Assembly: GCA_963791295.1 (NCBI GenBank)
Contig: CAWBRY010000005.1
Coordinates: 353,948-417,947, forward strand
Source: CAWBRY01 sp963791295
GTDB lineage: Bacteria > Bacteroidota > Bacteroidia > Chitinophagales > Chitinophagaceae
Direction: 5' to 3'
DNA: 64,000 bases
The translations under genes were made by a program, and so were the position numbers. Shown in pieces: positions 21,667 to 30,381 of the stretch (the first letter of the stretch is position 1; every line of letters begins with the position of its first letter). The notes beneath the pieces are model-generated. The model searched no databases and was not told the origin of the DNA. It saw nothing but the letters and a program-made list of their open reading frames with translations.

Positions 21667-22218
21667 TCAAACCTTCGCGACAGGAATAGTCAACTTGCCT
21701 TTGGTAATATTTACAACAGTTCCATCATCCAGCATTGCCTGACCGTGAAACTCAATGGTGAGGATAGCCTTGGCAGGATCGAATGCAGTGATGGTATAAT
21801 TGAGTGTAGCTCCGGGATTCATGTTGGCTGATTCATAAATATTTTCGAGGCTGGAGACTGTCCGACTAAAGTAGAAGGCATTTAGGTCTTCGCTTACATC
21901 TACTCCGGATTGATAGGAAGTGACTGTAAAGTCTGTATCGTGAAGTGAAAAAATAAGACTGAAAACAAACCCCGAATCCTTTTCAGTTCCCAGCATTTCA
22001 AAAATGTAAGTATCGCTTCCCAGCGGCACTGTATCGAGGAGGGCAGAATCATAAGGGGCCGCGAAATTGCCCGCATACGTGTGAGAACCTTCAGTAAAGG
22101 TCCAGGTGCCAGCCTTCGTTCCATATTCTGAGGTGGTGATGGCAGTCTCCGACGATTCTTTTTTGCAGCCAGAAAAAATAAGTACTACGGCAAGGAGGAG
22201 AGAAAGTGAATTTTTCAT
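21667..22218 (-). CDS. Hypothetical lipoprotein
   Basis: The ATG at 22218 gives a clean lipoprotein signal (MKNSLSLLLAVVLIFSGCKK); an in-frame ATG 45 bases upstream would add hydrophobic residues and is less likely. The mature protein of about 165 residues is beta-rich and polar with no recognised domain: GTWTFTEGSHTYAGNFAAPY, and a C-terminus with FHGQAMLDDGTVVNITKGKL. It resembles Bacteroidota surface lipoproteins of unknown role. It converges on the antiporter operon, with the repeat arrays between them. Confidence 0.75.
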   Translation of the reverse strand: MKNSLSLLLAVVLIFSGCKKESSETAITTSEYGTKAGTWTFTEGSHTYAGNFAAPYDSALLDTVPLGSDTYIFEMLGTEKDSGFVFSLIFSLHDTDFTVTSYQSGVDVSEDLNAFYFSRTVSSLENIYESANMNPGATLNYTITAFDPAKAILTIEFHGQAMLDDGTVVNITKGKLTIPVAKV

Positions 22219-22328
22219 ACAGGTTGGGATTAAATAATAAATAAACGAGATCAGAAGAGCCAATCAACTCGAAGCAGGAGATATTTAAAAATAAAATTTA
22301 TATTTCTGAAGGCACAATTTTCGCAAGC

Positions 22329-23306
22329 CTATCTTTTATATAATTGCGCTTTTAGGATTAACTCCATCTGAAAATTACAGCGTTTATACGGCGTGGGATG
22401 ATCCATAATTCTTTGAAACCCTAATTTGTAATAAAGGTTGATGGCCGGCTGTAGCACCGTATTACTTCCCAGGTAAAGAGCCGAGGCGCCCAATGATCTT
22501 GCCTTTTCGATAGCAGCTTCTCCCAGCAATGCGCCGATATTTTTGCCCTGGGCTTTGGGTGTAACAGCCATCTTTGCCAGTTCGAAATCATACTTGGGGT
22601 CGTCCATTTTTATTAAGGCGCACACTCCCACCGGTTCCTCTTTGTAAAGAGCAACAAAAATGTGTCCTCCTCCTTTCAAGATGTATTCTTTGGGATTATC
22701 CAGCGCTTTATAATCACTGTCCTCCATGTCGAAGTAAGCCGAAATCCATTCTATATTCAAGTCCCTGAAAGCAGCCTGGTATTTAGGTTGATAGGGTATG
22801 ATCTTCACATGGGCGCTTTCCCTTTTTCTGCGTTCTTCCTTTACCCTTTGGAGCAGCGACTTCTGCTCTAACAAAACTTCCCATTCTTCAATGGCTCTCC
22901 AAAGATCATTTTTTGTTTGTGCCAAAATAGTTTCCACTGCATTTTCAACATCGGTGTATTGGTCGGTTATGATCTTGATGATCTCTTTTCCTGACTTTGC
23001 AAGGACAACCACGTTCCTTCTGCCATCCGAAGGATCTTTCTTTTCCTTCACCAGTCCTTTCTTCACCATTTCACTGATGATCTTGCTGACGGAAGGTTGG
23101 GAGTGGCCTATTTCATTGGCAATCTCGGTGATTGTCTTTTCAGTGCCTTCAGATAAGACATAAAAGACCGGGAACCATTTCGGTTGCAGTCCGACCCCAT
23201 ACAGCTGAAAAATTTTCAATGCATCTTCCGTGATGGTCGAGGTCAGCATGCGGAGCCTGCTACCGAGGGCTAACTTGCCTGTTTTGTTGAAAAAGTCAAT
23301 TTGCAT
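22329..23306 (-). CDS. MarR regulator-GNAT acetyltransferase fusion
   Basis: Residues 1 to about 140 form a winged-helix MarR domain (EIANEIGHSQPSVSKIISEMVKKGLV, then DPSDGRRNVVVL in the wing). A charged linker leads to a GNAT domain from about residue 165, with the acetyl-CoA motif region VTPKAQGKNIGALLGEAAIEKA and the ending LYYKLGFQRI. Such fusions are widespread and thought to regulate and acetylate, but targets are rarely known. The start codon lies inside a near-perfect palindrome (23,301-23,332), which suggests that the protein represses its own gene. Confidence 0.9.
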   Translation of the reverse strand: MQIDFFNKTGKLALGSRLRMLTSTITEDALKIFQLYGVGLQPKWFPVFYVLSEGTEKTITEIANEIGHSQPSVSKIISEMVKKGLVKEKKDPSDGRRNVVVLAKSGKEIIKIITDQYTDVENAVETILAQTKNDLWRAIEEWEVLLEQKSLLQRVKEERRKRESAHVKIIPYQPKYQAAFRDLNIEWISAYFDMEDSDYKALDNPKEYILKGGGHIFVALYKEEPVGVCALIKMDDPKYDFELAKMAVTPKAQGKNIGALLGEAAIEKARSLGASALYLGSNTVLQPAINLYYKLGFQRIMDHPTPYKRCNFQMELILKAQLYKR

Positions 23307-23332
23307 AATTAATTACATAATTAGTTATGCAA
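23301..23332. promoter_or_regulatory. Palindromic operator overlapping the MarR-GNAT start codon
   Basis: TTGCATAA at the left end pairs with TTATGCAA at the right end, and the inside (TTAATTACATAATTAG) is also nearly symmetric. The minus-strand start codon of the MarR-GNAT gene lies within the left arm. MarR dimers bind such AT-rich palindromes, so autoregulation is the simplest reading. Confidence 0.65.
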
Positions 23333-23393
23333 TTTAGGAAGAATCGGGAAAACCAAAAAAAATTGCCCTTCATAAGAAAATTTCATGGAGGAC

Positions 23394-24152
23394 TTACTTC
23401 AGACGATATTCTTTTTGAACCATGTCGATCAGAACATTCGCCTTTGCCCTCATTCTTCTTACCCAGTTAATGAGATCCTGGCAATACCCAATATGGAGAA
23501 AGCAGGCATTATAATAATTGTACAAAATTGCCGGATCGTTTGTTAACAACCGGACCGGCCACGCCGGGTCATTTCTTAAACTATCGACACTCATGTTATA
23601 GCCCCGCGACCTATACTTGCCTATAAACGGCAGATCAATTATGGCCTGTTGGGTTTCCAACAATTTATACCGATGCTCATATATTATGTTATAATTTTTT
23701 GAAAAGGTTCCCCTCATTCGTGTATCGTAGGCGATCAGGCTGTCGGTTATATTTTTCTTGCGAATAAGTCTGTAGTTGCCCGACGTACGCAGCTGTTCGA
23801 CAGTCCTGTCATTGTAAACATAGCCTCTCAAGCGCCCGATCATATAGGATTCCCTATAATAAAATGGCAGCATTTCATCTTTTATAGGCGGTTTAAAATA
23901 TTTTACTATCGAGTCCTGGCGCGAAATAATGTCGCGAAGCGTCACCTCCAGGCTATCCATAGAAGCAGTCTCAATTTTCAAGTCTTCCAATAAAGTGATC
24001 ATGAATTGCTTTTCGCGTTTGTGCTCGATGAGGTGTTCCCGCTGATTTTCAGCCTGGAAGCCACATACGACGGCAAGAAAGAGCATTAGAAATTCCCAGA
24101 GATAATGTGTCCATTTCCTTTTAGGATGATGACTATGCGCATGTACTTCCAT
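23394..24152 (-). CDS. DUF6090-like single-helix membrane protein
   Basis: The 252-residue protein has a His-rich start (MEVHAHSHHPKRKWTHYLWE), one hydrophobic helix (FLMLFLAVVCGFQAENQREH) and then a long polar, mostly helical region with RTVEQLRTSGNYRLIRKKNI. This layout fits the DUF6090 family of Bacteroidota, a group without known function. The helix and the ExQREH motif suggest anchoring in the inner membrane with a large soluble domain. It stands alone; no operon partner is evident. Confidence 0.75.
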   Translation of the reverse strand: MEVHAHSHHPKRKWTHYLWEFLMLFLAVVCGFQAENQREHLIEHKREKQFMITLLEDLKIETASMDSLEVTLRDIISRQDSIVKYFKPPIKDEMLPFYYRESYMIGRLRGYVYNDRTVEQLRTSGNYRLIRKKNITDSLIAYDTRMRGTFSKNYNIIYEHRYKLLETQQAIIDLPFIGKYRSRGYNMSVDSLRNDPAWPVRLLTNDPAILYNYYNACFLHIGYCQDLINWVRRMRAKANVLIDMVQKEYRLK

Positions 24153-24300
24153 TATTTAACGAATTAGAGAGAGTCTACCAATTGGCTACGTCTTCATCCT
24201 CTACTTACTTCACTGCTGCGTGGATTTATAAATATAGCAAGTTTATTAAAACATTCTGCAATGGAATGGGTCTCCAGGAAGGCGCAGAATCTGGTCTAGT

Positions 24301-25530
24301 TTAAATACGGATGAATATTTTTTTCCTGTACATCCATAGCAAGACGAGCCATTCAATGATTAATACGAGGCCTCCGTTGATTAGTGTAGCGTATTCAGGT
24401 CCTATGATTTGATCAAATCCCTGGCGCAGATGAGTGGAAAGCGCATTTCGCACATATAGCGCAAAGCCGCCATCTGCCATGACATAAGCCGCTATCGAGT
24501 TCATGCCTATAAACATGAGCAGAAAAACCCATTTCTTCTTTTGTCTGATATCCACCAGCCAGTAAAAAAAAGATAGGAATAAGAAACAAAGTCCACCACT
24601 GAGGATCACCCATGCGGGAGTCCAAATTCTTTTTACAACCGGATTTATCCCAGTTAGATGAAGGAGAATGCCGATCAGAATACCGCAGATTCCCAGAATG
24701 ATAAATTTTTTTAATCGTGCTTTAGGTTCAATTGGTGATTTTAGAATGTTACCCGACACCAAACCCAACATCATTGTGGCCAAAGTCGGTATGAAGCTCA
24801 GAGTTGCATAACCCCCTCCATTGAAAAGAAAGGGGTTTTCGCGAGGAAAAAGATTTAGAAACCATCTGTCAAAAGCCCAGGCAAGATTTGAGTTCTTATT
24901 CCAATGAGATGCAAATCCATGAAAATTATAAGGCCAATCAGATGGTACGCCTGTATCAGTAGGAGTCAATGATGAGCCAGGTAAAGGATATAAAGCAAAT
25001 GCCAGCCAATAGATAAATAAAATGGCGATGATTGCGATGATTTGATTTCGTTTTGAGCCCAGCCCAAAAACAACTAGAAAGGTATATCCCAGACCTATTT
25101 GAGTCAGAGTATCTTCAAATGTGAAGTAGGTTTGCGACGAATGAAGCGAACGGAGAAATATTCCAAGGCAAATGAGAATAATAGAACGAACGATGGCATG
25201 CTTTAATAAAGAAGAACGGCTATTGTATGTACTTAACCTTTTGGCGACAGAAAAAGGGACTGCAGCCCCAACCAAAAAGCTAAAGGAGGGTTGTATCATG
25301 TCGTGCAACGCGAGCCAGGACCACTCCACATGGCTCTGGTGAAAAGACAATGTCTGCCAAAAAGAACTTTCTGGAAAGTAATGATAAACGGTAGAAAAAG
25401 AAACAATCTCTCCCATCATCAAAACCATTACAAACCCCCGATATACATCCAGGGACGCAATTCGCTGACCAGCGGTGGGAACAGCAACCTGTTTATCCAT
25501 ACTTTCGGAATACGATGTGGTGATTGTCAT
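24301..25530 (-). CDS. HGSNAT-like / DUF5009 membrane acyltransferase
   Basis: The 409-residue protein has about 10-11 membrane helices and the family start RIASLDVYRGFVMVLMMGE, followed by a conserved HDMIQPSFSFLVGAAVPFS. Bacterial relatives of heparan-alpha-glucosaminide N-acetyltransferase (COG4299) have this pattern and are thought to carry acetyl groups across the membrane to amino sugars. Proteins of this family often sit near polysaccharide-processing genes, but none is adjacent here. The substrate is not shown. Confidence 0.82.
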   Translation of the reverse strand: MTITTSYSESMDKQVAVPTAGQRIASLDVYRGFVMVLMMGEIVSFSTVYHYFPESSFWQTLSFHQSHVEWSWLALHDMIQPSFSFLVGAAVPFSVAKRLSTYNSRSSLLKHAIVRSIILICLGIFLRSLHSSQTYFTFEDTLTQIGLGYTFLVVFGLGSKRNQIIAIIAILFIYWLAFALYPLPGSSLTPTDTGVPSDWPYNFHGFASHWNKNSNLAWAFDRWFLNLFPRENPFLFNGGGYATLSFIPTLATMMLGLVSGNILKSPIEPKARLKKFIILGICGILIGILLHLTGINPVVKRIWTPAWVILSGGLCFLFLSFFYWLVDIRQKKKWVFLLMFIGMNSIAAYVMADGGFALYVRNALSTHLRQGFDQIIGPEYATLINGGLVLIIEWLVLLWMYRKKIFIRI

Positions 25531-25644
25531 TTTTTATTAGTCCATTCGGGTTTACATTACCAAGCGATGCGGAACAATTTTTGTGATTTTTTCAGAGAAG
25601 TAATGTGAGAATGCAATCGTTCGGTTCTTTCTAAAATATTTTTT

Positions 25645-26127
25645 ATGAAATTAAGAATAATAGAATTTATCAGCTTAATGCTCATTGCACTCGTGATGGG
25701 TGTATTTTGGGGCACCTGGTTCACCCTCACACGATCTATCCCTGATTTTTCCGTAGCGGAATTCATCCATATCGGTAAGACGATCATGAATAATGTAGGT
25801 GTTCCTATGAGCATCATCATGCCGGCAACTCTATTATGCATGCTGATTACAATTCTACTAAGCCGTCGTCCTTTCAAGGCTTCTTTTTATTTATACAGCA
25901 TTTCCTTTCTCCTGATGGTGATAACGCTTATTATCACTGTCGCTGTTGAAGTGCCATTAGACAATAAAATAAGGACCTGGACAGAAACCAGCGCGCCGGC
26001 AAATTGGGAATCACTCAGGCAAAAATGGGATTCGTTTCACACCCTGAGGACTTTCACATCTATTGGAAGCCTTGCCTTTTTTGTATGGGGAGTTATAAGG
26101 CGTACGACGAAAACTGCTGCGGAATAG
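25645..26127 (+). CDS. DUF1772-like four-helix membrane protein
   Basis: The 160-residue protein has four hydrophobic segments and the family-like spacing: MKLRIIEFISLMLIALVMGVFWG, a central TLLCMLITILL, VITLIITVAVEVPLDNKI and a late FTSIGSLAFFVWGVI. A conserved W between them (ANWESLRQKWDSFHTLRTF) is typical of the DUF1772 group, which includes anthrone oxygenase-like proteins. The activity is not predictable. It lies 60 bases upstream of a dihydrofolate-reductase-like gene and may share its transcript. Confidence 0.75.
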   Translation: MKLRIIEFISLMLIALVMGVFWGTWFTLTRSIPDFSVAEFIHIGKTIMNNVGVPMSIIMPATLLCMLITILLSRRPFKASFYLYSISFLLMVITLIITVAVEVPLDNKIRTWTETSAPANWESLRQKWDSFHTLRTFTSIGSLAFFVWGVIRRTTKTAAE

Positions 26128-26186
26128 GTGGAAATTTCAAATGCGTAGGTTTGGCACGGTATTGTCGGCGAGGAGGGAAAAGTAAT

Positions 26187-26780
26187 ATGAGAAAAATAAT
26201 CGTCTTATCAATGATCACCTTAGATGGAGTAATGCAAGCACCTGGTGGACCTGAGGAAGATAAATCAGGTGGCTTCAAATACGGAGGTTGGGTTGCTCCT
26301 TATTCTGACGACGCTTCTGGTAAGGTCATGGAAAAACAGATGAAACCCGCCGATCTTCTTTTGGGCAGAAAAACGTTTGACATTTTTGCCAGCTTTTGGC
26401 CACAGCATCAGGAGGAATGGCCAGGGATTATGGATGTAACGAAATATGTCGTGTCCAGGACCAAGAAAAAGTCAGATTGGAAAAACTCTGTTTTCCTTAA
26501 GAGCCTGAGAGATATCAAGAAGCTCAAAGCTTCAAAAGGTTCTGACATTAAAGTCTGGGGCAGCGGAGAACTCATCCAATTGTTACTTAAAAATGATTTG
26601 GTGGACGAACTCTGGCTCAACATTTACCCATTGACTCTTGGCAAAGGAAAAAAATTGTTTGTCAATGGCCCGATTCCGGCAGCATTTACATTGGTAGAGA
26701 GTACCATTACACCAGGTGGTGTTATTGTTCTCAATTACAAGCGAGCGGGAAAAGTAAAGACCGGTACTATTGGGGCTTAA
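26187..26780 (+). CDS. Dihydrofolate reductase family protein (RibD C-terminal domain)
   Basis: The ATG at 26187 begins the conserved start MRKIIVLSMITLDGVMQAPGG; an open frame runs further upstream but has no homology-like content. The 197-residue protein has DLLLGRKTFDIFASFWP, a nucleotide-binding stretch DIKVWGSGELIQLLLKNDLVDEL and the C-terminal LYPLTLGKGKKLF-like motif (INIYPLTLGKGKKLF region). These single-domain relatives of RibD and DHFR are common; most lack a proven substrate and are expected to use NADPH. Confidence 0.88.
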   Translation: MRKIIVLSMITLDGVMQAPGGPEEDKSGGFKYGGWVAPYSDDASGKVMEKQMKPADLLLGRKTFDIFASFWPQHQEEWPGIMDVTKYVVSRTKKKSDWKNSVFLKSLRDIKKLKASKGSDIKVWGSGELIQLLLKNDLVDELWLNIYPLTLGKGKKLFVNGPIPAAFTLVESTITPGGVIVLNYKRAGKVKTGTIGA

Positions 26781-26857
26781 CACCCTATTGTATTATCTAT
26801 GATTTTGTATTATTTTGGCGACTTCGCAGATGCATTAGGTCATCAAAAACTCCCCTT

Positions 26858-28273
26858 GTGTTTGTTCGTTTTGTCATTATCTCTATTATTATTTTTTCAT
26901 GTGTGGCAAGTTGCTCAAAGGATACGCAATCAAAACCACCCCCACCAACACCCCCACAAGACAATACTGTCCATGTGGCAGGACTGACAATGAATGATAC
27001 AGCTGGAACATTATTGGCAACGTATCATAGACAGGTCTCGGCAACGATTTTTCCTGCCAACGCAAACAATAAGAAAATTGTCTGGACGAGCAGCAATGAT
27101 GCAATAGTCACTGTTGATGCAGGTGGCTTGGTTACTGCCATTGCAGAAGGTATGGCTTACATTACTGCGACCAGCGAGGACAATCCATTGGTGGCGAACA
27201 GGACCACTATATATGTCCTTAAATCATATGATGTATATGTTGTTGGATTGGGAACGACTTTATCATGGAGTGGTATAGGAATGATTTGGAAAAACGGTTC
27301 GGTAACCCAATTGACCGGAGGAGTGTCAGACGTAGCCAGCAGCGCCAATGCAATCACCGTGGTGAACAACGACGTGTACGTAGCTGGCACTACCATGAAT
27401 GAAAATCGTTGGGACGTCGCCACTTATTGGAAAAATGGCGTTCCTGTTCAGGTTTCTGATCCTGCGAATGGTTTCCCTTATTATGTAAATGGCCTTGCGG
27501 TCGATGGGGATAATGTGTATTTGGCAGGATTTGATTTTCAAACCTATGGATGTCCCAATTGCTTTTATGGCTCTAAGGCTCATTACTGGAAATCCAATAA
27601 TGGTCTTATTACCGAGATACCTTTGTATGATATGAGCTATGACACAGTTTCTACCGAGGCGTATGGAATTGCCTTGTCAGGCTCAAATATATTTGTAGCA
27701 GGGTTGCAGGCTTATGATAATAACTATAACATAGTTAAGTATTGGCAGAATAATTTTAATGTCGGAGTAGAAGTAACCCATGATACCTGGGGAATTGCGA
27801 ATGACATTGCTTTGCGCGGAAATGAAGTGATTTTAGCAGGATTTGATGGATGTCCAAATTTCGGCTGCACAAGAACAGCAAAACTTTGGAATACCGTGGC
27901 CAGTAATGTCGTATTCTTGACAGATGGCTTGCTAGACGCAGAAGCTGCCTGCTTATCTGTATCGGGTAGCACCATCTATGCTGCAGGGTATGAAAAAAAT
28001 CTAGCAGGATTCTATGTTGCTAAATGCTGGATCGTAAATGGAATCGATGTCAATGCAATAACCGTGACCGGAGGCGAGACCGATGCCATGATAAAAGATA
28101 TATTCATTAAAGATGATGAGATTTTTTTAGCCGGCTACGAGGTGGATCCACAGACCCATATTCGAAACGCAAGATATTGGCGCGTTTACCATAATATGGT
28201 TTTGCCGGTAACAGATCAAACTTATTCACCTGCATGGGGCTATTCGCAAGCCAATGGAATATTTGTTAAATGA
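26858..28273 (+). CDS. Lipoprotein with Ig-like (Big_2) domain and repeated beta units
   Basis: The signal (VRFVIISIIIFSCVASCSK) ends in a lipobox Cys, followed by a proline linker (KPPPPTPPQDN). The start is a GTG at 26858; no ATG fits, so an ATG may have been lost to an error. Residues ~38-110 look like a bacterial Ig-like group 2 domain (ATIFPANANNKKIVWTSSN, GLVTAIAEGMAYITATS). Five or six repeats of about 45-60 residues with the pattern VYVAG-YWKNG follow, likely a beta-propeller. It is probably surface exposed. I know no function for this arrangement. Confidence 0.75.
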   Translation: MFVRFVIISIIIFSCVASCSKDTQSKPPPPTPPQDNTVHVAGLTMNDTAGTLLATYHRQVSATIFPANANNKKIVWTSSNDAIVTVDAGGLVTAIAEGMAYITATSEDNPLVANRTTIYVLKSYDVYVVGLGTTLSWSGIGMIWKNGSVTQLTGGVSDVASSANAITVVNNDVYVAGTTMNENRWDVATYWKNGVPVQVSDPANGFPYYVNGLAVDGDNVYLAGFDFQTYGCPNCFYGSKAHYWKSNNGLITEIPLYDMSYDTVSTEAYGIALSGSNIFVAGLQAYDNNYNIVKYWQNNFNVGVEVTHDTWGIANDIALRGNEVILAGFDGCPNFGCTRTAKLWNTVASNVVFLTDGLLDAEAACLSVSGSTIYAAGYEKNLAGFYVAKCWIVNGIDVNAITVTGGETDAMIKDIFIKDDEIFLAGYEVDPQTHIRNARYWRVYHNMVLPVTDQTYSPAWGYSQANGIFVK

Positions 28274-28315
28274 TTAGGTGTTCTCAAATAAATTCGCTGC
28301 TCGAATCGCTCTTAT

Positions 28316-29152
28316 TCATTTTTTTTCCCAGTCTCCACTCAAAAATTCCATGGTTCTCCTAATGAAGTCGCTTTCGTTTTTAGGATCCAAGTATGGCGGT
28401 AAAGGAAAGTGTCCTGTGTTCGGAACGATCCATAAATGTGAGTTTGGAATATTCTGATACATCCCTAATGCATTTGAAATTGGAGCGAGGCTGTCCTTAT
28501 CACCGTGAATAATTAATGTTTTTGCATGTATGGTAGACAGGACGTCAGGAGTAAAAGATGGATCACCATAGAGCTGGCTGAAATAATTAAACTGCTTACG
28601 AAGAAGAACAGCTTTCTCTCTACCATGTGTGGCAATTTCGCCAGCATTTGGAACGTTTCCCCAGCTGGCTACCATTTCTCTTTGATCTTTGGGATAATAG
28701 ATATGTCCTGCAATCACCACTGCCCTTTTAACCAGGTCGGGTCTAAGTATGGCAAGTTGCAAAGTAATGGATCCTCCCGAACTTGCTCCAATCAAATACA
28801 CTGAGTCCAATTTCAAAAAGTCGATCAGACCGATAATGTATTCCGTTGCCCTCTTGTGAAGAAAAACTTTCGTTGTATCCATATAATCAGACCGGCCGTG
28901 TCCAGGAAGGTCAACAGCAATGACTCTATATTTTTTGGATAGTTCAGGCACATAGGTTTTCCATAGTGAGGCCGTGGCAAAGAAATGGTGCAACAATACA
29001 ACGGCCGTTCCCTGGCCTGATTCCTCATAATAAATTTTCAAACCATTAATAGTAGCAAATTTTCCATTTGACGACATCGCCTCTTGGGCTACTCCGTTTG
29101 ACGTAACAAAGAAGCTGCAGATTAATAAAATGTTGATGAATTTATTATACAT
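28316..29152 (-). CDS. Alpha/beta hydrolase with signal peptide
   Basis: The start at 29152 (MYNKFINILLICSFFVTSNGVAQ) gives a signal peptide. The fold has an oxyanion region LLHHFFATASLW, nucleophile elbow GASSGG, acid HGDKDSLAP and His in NTGHFPLPP, so the Ser-Asp-His triad is complete. The protein of about 278 residues is full length. The substrate is not predictable; family members cleave esters or other acyl bonds. It is divergent from the AlkB-like gene at 29,312. Confidence 0.88.
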   Translation of the reverse strand: MYNKFINILLICSFFVTSNGVAQEAMSSNGKFATINGLKIYYEESGQGTAVVLLHHFFATASLWKTYVPELSKKYRVIAVDLPGHGRSDYMDTTKVFLHKRATEYIIGLIDFLKLDSVYLIGASSGGSITLQLAILRPDLVKRAVVIAGHIYYPKDQREMVASWGNVPNAGEIATHGREKAVLLRKQFNYFSQLYGDPSFTPDVLSTIHAKTLIIHGDKDSLAPISNALGMYQNIPNSHLWIVPNTGHFPLPPYLDPKNESDFIRRTMEFLSGDWEKK

Positions 29153-29311
29153 AGAAAACAAATGTTTTACTCTTTAATGCTGTTGCTTAATAATATTCCG
29201 GATATTATCTGCAATTTATCTATTTTGAATTTTATAATAATTATTTTGAGCCCATACCCCTGTCCGAATTTTCAAATACAACCAATTTTAGAATTTAGAT
29301 GTTATATACTC

Positions 29312-29923
29312 ATGGCAACGTTATTTGACAATACTCAATTATTCAGTTCAGGTGACTTCGGCAAACAAAACTTCGATATTCCTGATGCCGAGCTTACCCT
29401 TTGGGAACATTTTTTCAACCGCGAAGAATCTAACAAGTATTACAAAATACTGTTGGAAGAAACACCCTGGAAGCAGGAACCCATTACCATTCACGGGAAG
29501 ACGCTGCCCACGCCGCGGCTGACGGCCTGGTACGGAAAGAGACGAAGTTCTACCCCGATCCTGCCAATGACAAAAACGCTTGAGGAAATAAGAGCAAGGA
29601 TAGAAGCCACAGCGAAGGTGGAATTTACTTCCGTGTTAATGAACTTATACCGGACGGGACAAGACAGTGTTGCCTGGCACCGCGACAAGGAAAAGGAATT
29701 CGGTGCCAACCCAATCATCGGTTCCGTCAGCTTTGGTGAAACGAGGCCTTTTGATATCCGGCATAAATTCCGCAAAGACTTAGAAAAGATTCGTATCCCG
29801 CTGAGTCATGGAAGCTTTCTTCTAATGGCAGGTCCCATGCAGCACTATTGGGAACATCAGGTGCCGAAGACAGCGAAGGAAATTAAGCCCAGGATCAATC
29901 TGACGTTTCGGATCGTGCAGTAG
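29312..29923 (+). CDS. AlkB-like 2-oxoglutarate/Fe(II) dioxygenase
   Basis: The ATG at 29312 opens MATLFDNTQLF; upstream residues are hydrophobic and unlike the family. Conserved features are TAWYGKRRSS, the iron ligands in WHRDKEKEFG, the distal histidine in QHYWEHQV and the 2-oxoglutarate arginine in RINLTFR. This is the ALKBH2/3-like pattern, which removes methyl lesions from DNA or RNA with oxygen. The length of 203 residues is normal. A small basic protein gene follows about 90 bases later, then a nuclease-helicase gene. Confidence 0.92.
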   Translation: MATLFDNTQLFSSGDFGKQNFDIPDAELTLWEHFFNREESNKYYKILLEETPWKQEPITIHGKTLPTPRLTAWYGKRRSSTPILPMTKTLEEIRARIEATAKVEFTSVLMNLYRTGQDSVAWHRDKEKEFGANPIIGSVSFGETRPFDIRHKFRKDLEKIRIPLSHGSFLLMAGPMQHYWEHQVPKTAKEIKPRINLTFRIVQ

Positions 29924-30017
29924 AAATGGTTCGGATTTTGTACTTGGTAATGAGTTGGAAAAATAGGCAAATTGATAAACTGTGACGGCGTTATTAGGTG
30001 TAAATAATTACAATCCA

Positions 30018-30209
30018 ATGTCGGAATATATCTATTTAGGCGACAAACTAACCCAACGCGTTTTGAAAGGTCAGAAATGCAGGGCAATTCGCAGACATGA
30101 CGGAAAATGTATTCGCGGCAGAAACGGAAATATGCTTGTAGAGATAGAAGGAATTCCAGTTGTAATCTTGGCTCGGCATTTAAGAAAAATAAAAACTCAA
30201 ACAACTTAG
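30018..30209 (+). CDS. Small basic hypothetical protein
   Basis: The ATG at 30018 gives 63 residues (MSEYIYLGDKLTQRVLKGQK, ending ARHLRKIKTQTT). It is rich in Lys and Arg, with pI clearly basic, and has the pattern CRAIRRHDGKCIRGRNGNMLVEIEG that looks like a small beta fold. Its place between a dioxygenase and a nuclease-helicase suggests nucleic-acid binding, but I do not recognise the family. A GTG start 36 bases upstream is possible. Confidence 0.6.
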   Translation: MSEYIYLGDKLTQRVLKGQKCRAIRRHDGKCIRGRNGNMLVEIEGIPVVILARHLRKIKTQTT

Positions 30210-30381
30210 ATCTTTTAAGAATTTCGAATATAGCCACCCTTCACTGGCTCGTGATATATACAGTAAAATCAACATTGTATTCAACATGAAAATCGGCTAC
30301 TGTACTTGTGCAGTGGAGTCTCATTAAAGTAGCTTTTAGTGAAATATCCGTAAAACAAATCCTACCTTTTGGCTCTAATAA

